Source: Spirochaetales bacterium
GTDB lineage: Bacteria > Spirochaetota > Spirochaetia > UBA9216
Direction: 5' to 3'
Assembly (NCBI GenBank): GCA_016342585.1
Contig: JAEINK010000054.1
Coordinates: 1 to 34,399, forward strand
Length of the DNA: 34,399 nt
Position numbers and translations under genes: made by a program. Shown piece after piece: positions 17,464 to 25,146 of the stretch (within the stretch, counting starts at the first letter, position 1; every line of letters begins with the position of its first letter). The notes beneath the pieces are model-generated. The model saw only the letters and a list, made by a program, of their open reading frames with translations. It searched no databases and was not told where the DNA came from.

Positions 17464-17671
17464 CTTCCTCTCCTCCATTTATCTCTTTAATTCTTTGTAT
17501 GAAAACCGCCGTCAGTATGGCGATTACTATAACCGTGGCTATGACCACACCAATCCTGAATATCACAGGAAAGGAGGCCAATGAAAAAACCAGGAAGTAT
17601 AAACTCCCGCCGCCGATGGCGACAAGGACCATTAAAACCAGAATGACCACCGGAGCTGTATATTTACTCAT
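17444..17671 (-). CDS. Small two-segment membrane protein
   Basis: This encodes 75 residues with two hydrophobic helices (about 8-28 and 36-56) and a charged cytoplasmic-type tail ending NGGEEDDISKY. I do not recognise a named family. The start at ATG 17671 is set by GGAGGAGAGG immediately upstream; the longer frame from 17716 would run through the upstream hairpin. The tail overlaps the YbjQ-family start by 20 bp. Tight coupling suggests a membrane partner or anchor for the YbjQ-type protein, which is inference. Confidence 0.75.
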   Translation of the reverse strand: MSKYTAPVVILVLMVLVAIGGGSLYFLVFSLASFPVIFRIGVVIATVIVIAILTAVFIQRIKEINGGEEDDISKY

Positions 17672-17686
17672 CCTCTCCTCCTGCTC

Positions 17687-17716
17687 TATATACCGTGAAA
17701 CAAAAAGGATATTCAA
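17687..17716 (-). promoter_or_regulatory. Promoter of the small membrane protein/YbjQ operon
   Basis: On the minus strand TTGAAT (17711-17716), an 18-bp spacer and TATATA (17687-17692) lie about 16 bp before the start codon at 17671. The -35 box falls inside the upstream hairpin. Confidence 0.4.
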
Positions 17717-17742
17717 AAAAATACTTATTTTTTTGAATATCC
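17707..17742 (-). terminator. Long perfect hairpin, probable terminator of the GH2 gene
   Basis: A 15-bp perfect stem (17707-17721 with 17728-17742) has a six-base loop and, on the minus strand, is followed by TTTTTG. It sits 44 bp downstream of the GH2 stop. The stem is A/T-rich, unlike a classical terminator. It overlaps the promoter of the next minus-strand operon, so it may also separate the two transcripts. Confidence 0.5.
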
Positions 17743-17785
17743 GTGTTATTTGGGGGCTATAGTTTTTTTTATCAGTTTTTCTGGA

Positions 17786-20260
17786 TTAATTCCTGCCGAA
17801 ATTTCTCAGGGAGTGGATAATCAGTGGATCAAGCTTGGCAAGAGAATCGCCATAAATCTCGATCCTTCTCTCTTCACCGGGTATCAATGAAAAACAGTTG
17901 TCCGAAAACTCAGCCTTATACCCCGGCAGTTCCAGGCAGACGTTGAAGGCGGGTTTCTCAGAAGTAAGGATAATTTCCTGACCACCTTCACTCTTTTCAA
18001 GCCTTGCGTTTATTTTTGTCTTTCTGATGGCGCAGGCTTTAGGGGGGGCGAGAAGGATTGTGTTTTCGAGCTTTTCTGAACCTGAACCTGAACCTGAACC
18101 TTGATTTTTGATGTGAGCCGGGGTAAAAACAGCGCGGCAGAAATGTTCTGCCTCCGGGAAGTCTCTCTTGTCAACTGTTTCTTCAAAAAGAAGTGCCGAG
18201 GAGTCTCCATGAATGGAACAGGAGGAAGAAAAGCTCTTTTTAACCTTTCCGTCGAAATCTATGATATCCAGGCGAAGGGTGCCTTGGCGAGATTCCTGTA
18301 TATCGCTGCACCCATGAATCGAGATTTTATCTTCTTTCTTGAGAATTACCAGATGAAGAGGGGCAAAGAATCTTTTTGCCGCATAATGCAGGGGCTTCCA
18401 CTTTCCGTTGTACTCCAGGGAGGACCAGGAGGCGACTGGCCAGTTATCATTCAGCTGCCAGATAAGGGTCCCCATGCAGGTAGGGCGCCTGGACCGCCAG
18501 TATTCCACGGCCGTCGTGATGGCGAAGGCCTGCTGAACCTGGCTCAAATAGAGCATCTCCTCGAAGGATTGGGGGAAACGATAGTATCGGGAGAGGGTTG
18601 TGGCAATTATTGTATTTCCCCTGTCGTTTCTCTGATGATGTTCCATCACCGGAGAGGTAATATTCATCTGTTCTTCATCGGCGAAGGTTTTTACTGTTTC
18701 GAGGGAGGAAAAGGATTGAAAGCCGAACTCCGAACAGAACCGGGGGGTTACTTCATAGTAGGCTTCAAAGGGTTTTCCCTCATGCCAGACACTCCAGTAG
18801 TGCATATCTCCCCGGGTATCATTATGCCAGCAGTCGGAGAAATCTCCCTCACCTGCCGAGGGGGAGGAGGACCACCATTTTCTGGAAGGGTCGAGCTCTT
18901 TGACGGTTTCTCCAACCACAGCCTCATTGAGCTTGTAGTAGTCTATAAGATATCTGTCCCTATTGGCCTTTGATTCTTCAAACCAGGTCAGGGCCCCGAC
19001 GTTTTCATTATTTCCACACCATAAAGCGATGGAGGGGTGACTTTTTAATCTTTTAATCTGATAGGAGACCTCTTTCTTCACATTGTCAAGAAATTCCTTG
19101 TCTGCAGGATAGAGAGAACAGGCAAACATGAAATCGTGCCAGATAAGGAGGCCCAGCCTGTCACAGGTATCATAAAAATCATCTTCTTCGTATTTTCCAC
19201 CACCCCAAACCCGTATCATATTCATATTGGCATTGACCGCGGCGGTGAGGAGTTCTTCATATCTCTTTTCTGATTCTCTTGCCGGAAGAGCATCCATGGG
19301 GATCCAGTTGGCTCCTTTGCAGAAGATCTCCCGTCCGTTAACCTGGAAAACCATACCCGTACCTTTATCATCCTCCTCTGTAAGAATATCTACAGTCCTG
19401 AATCCAATCATCCTGCTCGTTCGGTTTTCGCCGGAAGAGATTTTCAGCTCATAGAGGGGTTGTTCTCCGTAACCTGCCGGCCACCATAGATCCGGGTTAT
19501 TGACTTCAAGTTTTAATTTTTTCGTCTGCGATCCTGTTGTAAGGTTCACCGTTTCTGAAATCTTTGCCCCGGAACATTCCGCTTCGATTTCAGTTTCGCC
19601 GGGAAGCCCTGAGAATAGGTCCAGGGAGACTTCAATTGTCCAATCATCCCCATTCTGAATGAGGTTTGTATGTACGGCCTCAATTATTTCCAGGTCGGAA
19701 GAGATGAGGGCGATCTTTCCGTAAAGTCCTGAAATCATCAGGCAGGGTCCCCAGTCCCATCCTGCGTGGCAGGCTGTTTTTCTAACAAGGTTGCGGTTGG
19801 GGGACTGGACCGGAAATTCGCCATAAGGAACAGGGTAGGGCTGAACCTTTGCCAGCCTCTTTGCCCCCTCTTCAGGAGAAGCTACACGGACTTCAAGGGT
19901 ATTTTCTCCTTCTAAAAGGATATCTTTTATGGAGAATCGGTAGGCTCTGAACATGTTTTCTGTTCTTCCCAGGAGAGTCCCGTTTAAATATACCTCTGCC
20001 AGGGTATCGATTGAATCAAAGTGTACCCAGGTGTTTTTAGATGTGAGGTCTGTTTTGTCGATGGTGAAGCGGTTTTCAAAGGACCAGTCGCTTCTTCCAA
20101 TCCATTGGAGGTCCATCTCGTTTTTTCCATAATACGGATCGGGGATAATTTCGGCTTCGTATAGGGCTGTTATATTGTCTCCCGGGATCCTTATGGGTAT
20201 CGAGATTTGCTTTTCTGTATTGATAAGGGTCCAGTTTCTATTCAGGATTGTCTCTTTCAT
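17786..20260 (-). CDS. Glycoside hydrolase family 2, beta-mannosidase-like
   Basis: This encodes 824 residues, normal length for GH2 beta-mannosidases. It has an N-terminal sugar-binding domain (WIGRSDWSFENRF at 53-65), a WDWGPCL segment at 168-174 typical of beta-mannosidases, an immunoglobulin-like domain, and the TIM barrel with RVWGGGKYEEDDFYD at 350-364. Glu419 in ALWCGNNE is the acid/base and Glu511 in RFCSEFGFQSF the nucleophile. It removes beta-mannosyl ends, for example Man-beta-1,4-GlcNAc or mannobiose. There is no signal peptide, so it acts in the cytoplasm. I start at MKETIL with a GAGGGAGA site; longer frames lack one. It is divergent from the ROK repressor and has its own promoter with the shared operator motif. 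A GSGSGS linker near residue 725 is encoded by a 6-bp repeat. Confidence 0.9.
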   Translation of the reverse strand: MKETILNRNWTLINTEKQISIPIRIPGDNITALYEAEIIPDPYYGKNEMDLQWIGRSDWSFENRFTIDKTDLTSKNTWVHFDSIDTLAEVYLNGTLLGRTENMFRAYRFSIKDILLEGENTLEVRVASPEEGAKRLAKVQPYPVPYGEFPVQSPNRNLVRKTACHAGWDWGPCLMISGLYGKIALISSDLEIIEAVHTNLIQNGDDWTIEVSLDLFSGLPGETEIEAECSGAKISETVNLTTGSQTKKLKLEVNNPDLWWPAGYGEQPLYELKISSGENRTSRMIGFRTVDILTEEDDKGTGMVFQVNGREIFCKGANWIPMDALPARESEKRYEELLTAAVNANMNMIRVWGGGKYEEDDFYDTCDRLGLLIWHDFMFACSLYPADKEFLDNVKKEVSYQIKRLKSHPSIALWCGNNENVGALTWFEESKANRDRYLIDYYKLNEAVVGETVKELDPSRKWWSSSPSAGEGDFSDCWHNDTRGDMHYWSVWHEGKPFEAYYEVTPRFCSEFGFQSFSSLETVKTFADEEQMNITSPVMEHHQRNDRGNTIIATTLSRYYRFPQSFEEMLYLSQVQQAFAITTAVEYWRSRRPTCMGTLIWQLNDNWPVASWSSLEYNGKWKPLHYAAKRFFAPLHLVILKKEDKISIHGCSDIQESRQGTLRLDIIDFDGKVKKSFSSSCSIHGDSSALLFEETVDKRDFPEAEHFCRAVFTPAHIKNQGSGSGSGSEKLENTILLAPPKACAIRKTKINARLEKSEGGQEIILTSEKPAFNVCLELPGYKAEFSDNCFSLIPGEERRIEIYGDSLAKLDPLIIHSLRNFGRN
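18076..18100. repeat. Four tandem 6-bp repeats inside the GH2 gene
   Basis: CTGAAC is repeated four times on the plus strand (18076-18099), encoding a Gly-Ser linker in the GH2 protein. The unit is a multiple of three, so copy-number change would alter linker length without breaking the frame. Confidence 0.8.
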
Positions 20261-20283
20261 GGGGTCTCCCTCTGTTAGTGTTA

Positions 20284-20301
20284 AAATCAACCAACATTGA
20301 T
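20284..20301. promoter_or_regulatory. Probable ROK operator at the GH2 start site
   Basis: AAATCAACCAAC begins at 20284 and is part of an inverted repeat ATCAA-N6-TTGAT (20286-20301). It covers the predicted GH2 transcription start. The same motif, one base different, occurs at 20418 in front of the ROK gene. Confidence 0.5.
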
Positions 20302-20303
20302 AG

Positions 20304-20332
20304 TTTATACCCTTGAAAAGTGTAATGTGCAA
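20304..20332 (-). promoter_or_regulatory. Promoter of the GH2 gene
   Basis: On the minus strand TTGCAC (20327-20332), a 17-bp spacer and TATAAA (20304-20309) place the transcription start near 20297, within the probable ROK operator and 37 bp upstream of the start codon. Confidence 0.6.
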
Positions 20333-20372
20333 GAAAAAAGGGGAAAATTCGACAATTATGTCACTATTTTTC

Positions 20373-20400
20373 TTGACAACGCCCTAAAGCCATGTAAAAA
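20373..20400 (+). promoter_or_regulatory. Promoter of the ROK-led operon
   Basis: A perfect TTGACA (20373-20378) is followed after 16 bp by TAAAAA (20395-20400). The predicted start near 20407 lies at the edge of the perfect inverted repeat 20404-20429. Confidence 0.5.
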
Positions 20401-20403
20401 TCA

Positions 20404-20429
20404 AGTTAGTTGGAAGATAAATCAACTAA
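20404..20429. promoter_or_regulatory. Perfect inverted repeat, probable ROK operator
   Basis: GTTAGTTG (20404-20411) and CAACTAAC (20422-20429) form a perfect 8-bp inverted repeat with a 10-bp spacer, one and a half to two helical turns between half-site centres. It sits on the predicted transcription start and 11 bp before the ROK ATG. This is the usual placement of an autoregulatory ROK operator. Confidence 0.6.
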
Positions 20430-20439
20430 CCGGAGAAGT

Positions 20440-21603
20440 ATGGCAGCGATTAAAAGAACTAAAATAATAAACAGGGCAAGGATAATGAGGGAAATCTGGA
20501 TGAATCGAGAAATCTCCAGAATCGATATTGCCCGTTCTCTCAGTCTTGATAAGTCTACCATCTCCAATAATGTGAATGAGCTGCTTGAGATGGGGGTTAT
20601 AGTTGAATCTTCGGAAGGAACTTCAGGACCACAGGGCGGCCGAAAGCCGGTAAACATAAAACTCAACAAGAACTTTGGTTGTGTTCTTGGTCTTGAGATT
20701 GGGCCTGAATCTTTTACTGCTGTTGCTGTAGATCTGGAGGGTGAGATTCTCTACTCCCGGTTTGAAAAACTGCTTGTGAATGGTTCCTGCTTTATGGAAA
20801 AATTCAGTGAGATAGTTGATTCCATTGCTTCCGAACTTGAAAGGAAAAATCTTTCCCTTCTGGGAGTCGGTGTCGGTGTTTCGGGTGTTGTTAACTCGAA
20901 TGAGGGGATAATCAAATACTCGATTCCCCTGGAGATAACCAGTGACTACGATTTTTATACTGAGGTAGCCAATAGATTTGATGTCCCTATTTTTATTGAC
21001 AATGATGCCAATGCTTCTGTATGGGGAGAGCTTGCGTTTCATCGAAGAAAAGACCTTAAGGATTTTATATTCCTGTTATTGGAACTCAGGGATATAGATA
21101 GTGACAGTGTTTTGCGGGACAGGGTCGGTGTAGGTATCGGGCTTGTTATTAATGGAAATGTTCACTATGGGCATGATTACTCTGCTGGTGAGTTCAGATC
21201 AATCATAAGGAAGAAAGATTCTCTGGGGCAGTTTTCATTGACCGAGGATGAACAGAGAAGGATGGAAGATAGTCCTGAGCTTATGGAGGCTTTTCTTCAT
21301 GAACTGGGTGCTCATGTGGGGCTGTTGGTCAACACGTTCAACCTTACTCATATTATTCTGGGTGGAAGTTTTGAACGATATGATAAGCAGGCTGTATCCA
21401 TTTTTGAGGAAGAGATCAGGTTGAACTGGCCTTACCCTTACCCTTACGAGGTGGATAAAAACATCTGGCTCTCCTCATTCGGGGATCAGGCTGTAGCCTA
21501 TGGCGCGGCAGGAATGGTGCTCCACAAACTATTCAGTGATATTGAAATCATGGAGAACCAGCCGGGCTTTCGGGCGCATCGTGAAGGATTCAGGGTTTTT
21601 TAG
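20440..21603 (+). CDS. ROK-family transcriptional repressor
   Basis: This encodes 387 residues. An N-terminal winged helix-turn-helix (about 10-75: ISRIDIARSLSLDKSTISNNVNELLEMG) is followed by a ROK sugar-kinase-like domain with FGCVLGLEIG, LGVGVGVSGVVN and FIDNDANASVWGE. The zinc-binding cysteine motif usual in ROK proteins (CGCGxxGCxE) is missing; the region after GYxxGxAGE reads HDYSAGEFRSIIRKKDS. The first phosphate-binding motif is also degraded (EIGPES in place of DxGGT). It is therefore probably a pure sugar-responsive regulator without kinase activity. The start ATG 20440 has GGAGAAG upstream; TTG 20410 falls inside the operator. It is the first gene of the rightward sugar operon and divergent from GH2, and probably represses both. 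Confidence 0.88.
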   Translation: MAAIKRTKIINRARIMREIWMNREISRIDIARSLSLDKSTISNNVNELLEMGVIVESSEGTSGPQGGRKPVNIKLNKNFGCVLGLEIGPESFTAVAVDLEGEILYSRFEKLLVNGSCFMEKFSEIVDSIASELERKNLSLLGVGVGVSGVVNSNEGIIKYSIPLEITSDYDFYTEVANRFDVPIFIDNDANASVWGELAFHRRKDLKDFIFLLLELRDIDSDSVLRDRVGVGIGLVINGNVHYGHDYSAGEFRSIIRKKDSLGQFSLTEDEQRRMEDSPELMEAFLHELGAHVGLLVNTFNLTHIILGGSFERYDKQAVSIFEEEIRLNWPYPYPYEVDKNIWLSSFGDQAVAYGAAGMVLHKLFSDIEIMENQPGFRAHREGFRVF

Positions 21604-21630
21604 GGGTGGTATTCTGAAGCGTTTTCTTAT

Positions 21631-21654
21631 GAGGAGAGGGAACCCTCTTCTTTT
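21631..21654 (+). terminator. Hairpin with short T-run after the ROK gene
   Basis: An AGAGGG-AA-CCCTCT palindrome extended by GGA/TTC-type pairs (21633-21650) is followed by TTTT. It could attenuate transcription from the ROK gene into the binding-protein gene. The two-base loop means the real loop must be larger, so efficiency is uncertain. Confidence 0.4.
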
Positions 21655-21744
21655 AAGACTGTTCTTTCAGCTAAGAACAGAGCAGTTTGAAAGTATTAAA
21701 GATACTCTTCAGTAGAAGAGAACAAAAAAATGGAGGATGTGAAT
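21655..21744 (+). other. Structured leader of the binding-protein gene
   Basis: Two further perfect hairpins lie before the gene: GTTCTT-N6-AAGAAC (21661-21678) and CTCTTC-AGTA-GAAGAG (21705-21720). A short AGTAT/ATACT repeat lies at 21692-21706. The last hairpin ends 11 bases before the GGAGG site. I see no clear promoter here. mRNA processing or stabilisation for high expression is inference. Confidence 0.4.
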
Positions 21745-23043
21745 ATGAGTATGAAGAAATTACTTATTTTAGTAATGGTTATCGCTGTACTGCCTTTAGC
21801 AGTATTCGCAGGTGGACAGAAGGATGCCGCAGACGATGGTGCTTCTGAGGTTATTGTTGTTAACACTATGGGTTATGGAGATAACTCAAACCAGGAAGGT
21901 ATCAGCTGGAGACGAATTGTAAATTCATTTGAAGCCGAAAACCCTAACATCGACATTCAGGATGAACTCCTTTATGACCAGGCATACCATGAAAAAGTTG
22001 TGGCAAGAATTGCTGCCGGCGACATTCCTGATTTAGCTTATATGGGTGCCGATGCCAGATGGGCAGCTCCCTGGATGGAAGCCAATCAGCAGTGGGATCA
22101 TAAAGCTTATCTTGATTCAAATTATTATGACTTCAGCATGATTCCCGCTCATGGACCTAATGGCGAAATCTTTGAAGTACCCCTTCAGTCATCAAATATG
22201 ACAACTGTTCTTTTCATGAATACTGCTCTTCTTGCTGAACTCGGACTTTCCGAGCCCAAAACATACGAAGATATGGTAGCCATGGTTCCTGCTGCAAAAG
22301 CTGCCGGGATTGAGGTTGTTTCTATCGATGGTGCAGACGGTTGGGCATGGGGTTCATGTTTTATGTCAGTTGTTATCGGAAGGCTTTCCGGAGACCCCGA
22401 CTGGGTTGCCAAGGCTGTTGCCGGAGAAAATAGTTTCACAGATCAGGTATTCGTAGACTCACTTGAAATGATTACAACAATGGTTAACGACGGTGTTCTT
22501 TCCGCTAAATCCGTACTCGTAGATTATGGTACAAACCTTTCCAACTATTCAAATAAGAAAGCACTTTTTGCCGTACAGGGTCACTGGGCTGCCGGTGGAA
22601 TCGAACCTGCTGTTCTCGATACTACCAAAATGATCGCATGGCCTAAACTTCCCGGAGAAAAAGCAAACATGGCTGGTTCCATTGCTGCTGCTCCTTCCGT
22701 TGGATATGGTGTGACTGCTGAAGGTGCTAAAGATCCTGCCGTTAGAGATGCTGCTCTTAAGTTCATCAACTACTTCTACAGCCAGGCCGAATGTGAGCAG
22801 AGACTCCGAGACGGTGCAATCATTGCTCCCGTTCTCAAAAACTTTACAGTACCCGACGATGTTGCAGATATTGCCAAGCAGAAAGTTGTTCTTGCACAGA
22901 ATCTCGTACCATCCAATGTAATTGACTCCTTCCTCTCCGGTGCTCCCAATGATGCACTCAACGCAGGAATGCAGGAAATTGCTTCCGGTAAAGCTACCGC
23001 TCAGGAAATTGCAACAAAAGTTGAATCACTTCTTAGAAATTAG
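21745..23043 (+). CDS. CUT1 ABC transporter sugar-binding protein
   Basis: This encodes 432 residues and is the extracellular solute-binding protein (family 1) of an ABC sugar importer. A signal peptide ends AVFA, and the mature protein starts GGQKDA. There is no lipobox cysteine. Characteristic stretches are SWRRIVNSFEAENPNIDIQ, the GDIPDLAYMGADARWAAPW binding-site region, and KALFAVQGHWAAGGIEP. Many tryptophans suggest stacking on an oligosaccharide. The start ATG 21745 has GGAGG at the right distance. Codon use is more uniform than in neighbouring genes, as expected for an abundant product. A strong terminator just downstream would let it be made in excess over the permeases. The substrate is inferred from the GH2, GH9 and GH20 genes. 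Confidence 0.92.
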   Translation: MSMKKLLILVMVIAVLPLAVFAGGQKDAADDGASEVIVVNTMGYGDNSNQEGISWRRIVNSFEAENPNIDIQDELLYDQAYHEKVVARIAAGDIPDLAYMGADARWAAPWMEANQQWDHKAYLDSNYYDFSMIPAHGPNGEIFEVPLQSSNMTTVLFMNTALLAELGLSEPKTYEDMVAMVPAAKAAGIEVVSIDGADGWAWGSCFMSVVIGRLSGDPDWVAKAVAGENSFTDQVFVDSLEMITTMVNDGVLSAKSVLVDYGTNLSNYSNKKALFAVQGHWAAGGIEPAVLDTTKMIAWPKLPGEKANMAGSIAAAPSVGYGVTAEGAKDPAVRDAALKFINYFYSQAECEQRLRDGAIIAPVLKNFTVPDDVADIAKQKVVLAQNLVPSNVIDSFLSGAPNDALNAGMQEIASGKATAQEIATKVESLLRN

Positions 23044-23063
23044 TCTAAGCTTATATTAAAATG

Positions 23064-23093
23064 AAAAGGGGAGGTTTTTCCTCCCCTTTTTTT
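23064..23093 (+). terminator. Rho-independent terminator between binding protein and permeases
   Basis: AAAAGGGGAGG (23064-23074), a five-base loop and CCTCCCCTTTT (23080-23090) form an 11-bp stem followed by further T residues (to 23093). It lies 21 bp after the binding-protein stop and 20 bp before the first permease. Partial read-through would set the binding-protein to permease ratio. Confidence 0.85.
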
Positions 23094-23113
23094 AGACCCA
23101 TGGAGGTGCTTCT

Positions 23114-24028
23114 ATGAATACACGCGACCGAAAAGCACTGGTTGTTTATTTATGTATGGTTGGACCGGGGCTTATTATCTACCTGTTGATAGCAGCGTAC
23201 CCGGTTGTTTACTCTCTTGTATTAAGTTTTACCGATTTTAATCCCAATATGGGAGGGAAGTGGAATTTTGTAGGCCTGCTCCAGTATAAGACCATGTTTC
23301 AGGATCCTAATTTCTGGCATTCTCTTAAAAATAACATGATCGTTGTCCTGGTTTCAGTCCTTGGCCAGATCCCTATCGGTTTCATGCTTGCCTACATCCT
23401 TTACCGGAAGATGGTAAGGTTTACAAACTTTTTTCAATCAATGGTTTTTTTACCCCAGTTTCTATCTACTATAGTAATAGGAATCCTTTGGAAACGAATG
23501 TTTTCTGCTGATGGACCTGTTTCTACTTTGATTCAGTACTTCTCTGGTGATCCCACAGCCCAGTTTACGGCTATGCTGGATGCCAGTACGGTAATGTACC
23601 CGATAGGTTTTGCCCTTATCTGGATGTATACCGGTTTTTATATGATTATCTTCCTTGCTAATCTGCAGAAGATGAACACAAATATGATCGAGGCTGCCAA
23701 AATTGATGGTGCTTCGGAACCCCAAATCTTTGTAAGGGTCATCCTTCCCCTCTTATCAGGAGCGATACTTGTCTCTTCGATCCTCGCTATCGCAGGCTCT
23801 CTCAAAGGATTTGATCTTATCTTTGCCATGACAACCAGGGGCCTTCAGCGAAATAATGCTATGGTTCTTCCAATATTTATGTATCAGACCGCCTTCCAGG
23901 ATTACAGTAATCCCATGAGGTTCGCCTATGGATCTTCCATCTCGAATATGATTGTTATGATTTCTGTCGGTCTTATCATGTTCAGTAACTTTGTGGGAAG
24001 AAAGTTTAATGCCGGGGAGGAGTCGTAA
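23114..24028 (+). CDS. CUT1 ABC transporter permease, MalF-like
   Basis: This is an inner-membrane protein of 304 residues with six predicted segments, the MalF/UgpA-type permease of the importer. The ATPase-contact loop EAAKIDGASEPQIFVRVILPLL (about 195-216) is intact. The N-terminus starts with a short cytoplasmic stretch before the first helix. The gene follows the terminator after the binding-protein gene and is separated from the second permease by a single base. No ATP-binding subunit is encoded in the window; CUT1 systems often share one (MsmK type). Confidence 0.93.
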   Translation: MNTRDRKALVVYLCMVGPGLIIYLLIAAYPVVYSLVLSFTDFNPNMGGKWNFVGLLQYKTMFQDPNFWHSLKNNMIVVLVSVLGQIPIGFMLAYILYRKMVRFTNFFQSMVFLPQFLSTIVIGILWKRMFSADGPVSTLIQYFSGDPTAQFTAMLDASTVMYPIGFALIWMYTGFYMIIFLANLQKMNTNMIEAAKIDGASEPQIFVRVILPLLSGAILVSSILAIAGSLKGFDLIFAMTTRGLQRNNAMVLPIFMYQTAFQDYSNPMRFAYGSSISNMIVMISVGLIMFSNFVGRKFNAGEES

Positions 24029-24029
24029 A

Positions 24030-25145
24030 ATGGAAACAGCAATTAGTGCAGGCAACGGCCAGACTTTTAGTGGCGTAATCGGGAAGGTAATTTCCTATTT
24101 TGTTTTTGGCGTCTGGATCCTGATTACCCTGGTTCCTCTCGTCTGGATGGGGTACTCCTCCTTTAAAACAAATGAAGAGTTAAATCTGGATATCTATGCG
24201 CTCCCCAAAGCTATGTTTGATAATGAATTTGATGAGTATGTGGTTGTAAAACCCCAGTTGAACATCATCTATCCCTACGATCCAAAGGTGGATACAAGGG
24301 AGAGAATTATCATAGAATCCACAACAATCGCACCAACACGACGATTGATGCTTCAGTTCCTTGTTAAGGAGGAGATGCCTCCCGAAATCCAGAATTTGAA
24401 GTATGGCGACACCCTGACTCTGGATCAGCTTCCCCGGAAGTTAGCCAGAAAGATAAGCTGGGATACGGTATGGTTTAACTACACTTCCGCCTTTATCCGT
24501 GGAGGCTTAGCCGGGAAATTCGCAAACTCGATTATTTATTCTGGTGTTTCCACCTTTTTTATTATCCTTTTAGGAGCGATGATCGGTTTTGCTCTGGCAA
24601 AAATGCAGTTCAAGAAGATTTCGGCAGTTGTCATGGGAATCATAGGGCTCGGCTATCTACTCAGTATTCAGTCGGTTATTATTCCCCTCTTCCTGATGCT
24701 ATCATCCCTCAAACTGACAGATACCCATTTGGGAATTATATTGGTATATACAGCCTTCGGGATGCCCCTGTCGGTTTTGCTTTGTACTCAGTTCATGCAG
24801 GGATTACCCGATTCGCTGATAGAATCTGCCTATATTGACGGGGCAACACCATTCAGGGCCTTTCGCTCCATTATTATGCCGATGGCCAGACCTGTTGTCG
24901 TGACAGTTGGTATTATCTCTGTTCTTGGTATCTGGAATGAGTTCCTTCTTGTTCTCGTCCTTGCCAGTTCCGAATTTACCAAATCTCTACCGGTTGGTGT
25001 TTTCTCCTTTTCCAGTTTGACAGGAACACAACTTGGCTGGCAGCTGGCCGCTCTGGTAATTGCTACCATACCAGCCATGATCGTCTACTTCTCTTTCCAG
25101 AAACGTTTGGCTCAGGGAGTTGTCGGTGGCGCTTTAAAGGGCTAA
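24030..25145 (+). CDS. CUT1 ABC transporter permease, MalG-like, with periplasmic insertion
   Basis: This encodes 371 residues against about 275-300 for ordinary MalG-type permeases. The first helix (about 18-42) is followed by the usual FKTNEELNLDIYALPK, and the NY segment normally 10-15 residues later appears only at 150 (WFNYTSAF). The interposed 62-146 region is charged and soluble, and should face outside. The rest is normal, with five more helices and the ATPase-contact loop ESAYIDGATPFRAFRSIIMP. I start at ATG 24030, one base after the first permease stop, with GGGGAGG upstream. The insertion may contact the binding protein or the incoming oligosaccharide, which is inference. Confidence 0.92.
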   Translation: METAISAGNGQTFSGVIGKVISYFVFGVWILITLVPLVWMGYSSFKTNEELNLDIYALPKAMFDNEFDEYVVVKPQLNIIYPYDPKVDTRERIIIESTTIAPTRRLMLQFLVKEEMPPEIQNLKYGDTLTLDQLPRKLARKISWDTVWFNYTSAFIRGGLAGKFANSIIYSGVSTFFIILLGAMIGFALAKMQFKKISAVVMGIIGLGYLLSIQSVIIPLFLMLSSLKLTDTHLGIILVYTAFGMPLSVLLCTQFMQGLPDSLIESAYIDGATPFRAFRSIIMPMARPVVVTVGIISVLGIWNEFLLVLVLASSEFTKSLPVGVFSFSSLTGTQLGWQLAALVIATIPAMIVYFSFQKRLAQGVVGGALKG

Positions 25146-25146
25146 A

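Noticed and set aside
18101..18973. Long plus-strand open frame of 290 codons
   Set aside because: It is fully antisense to the GH2 gene, whose catalytic motifs are intact; the antisense translation has no family features.
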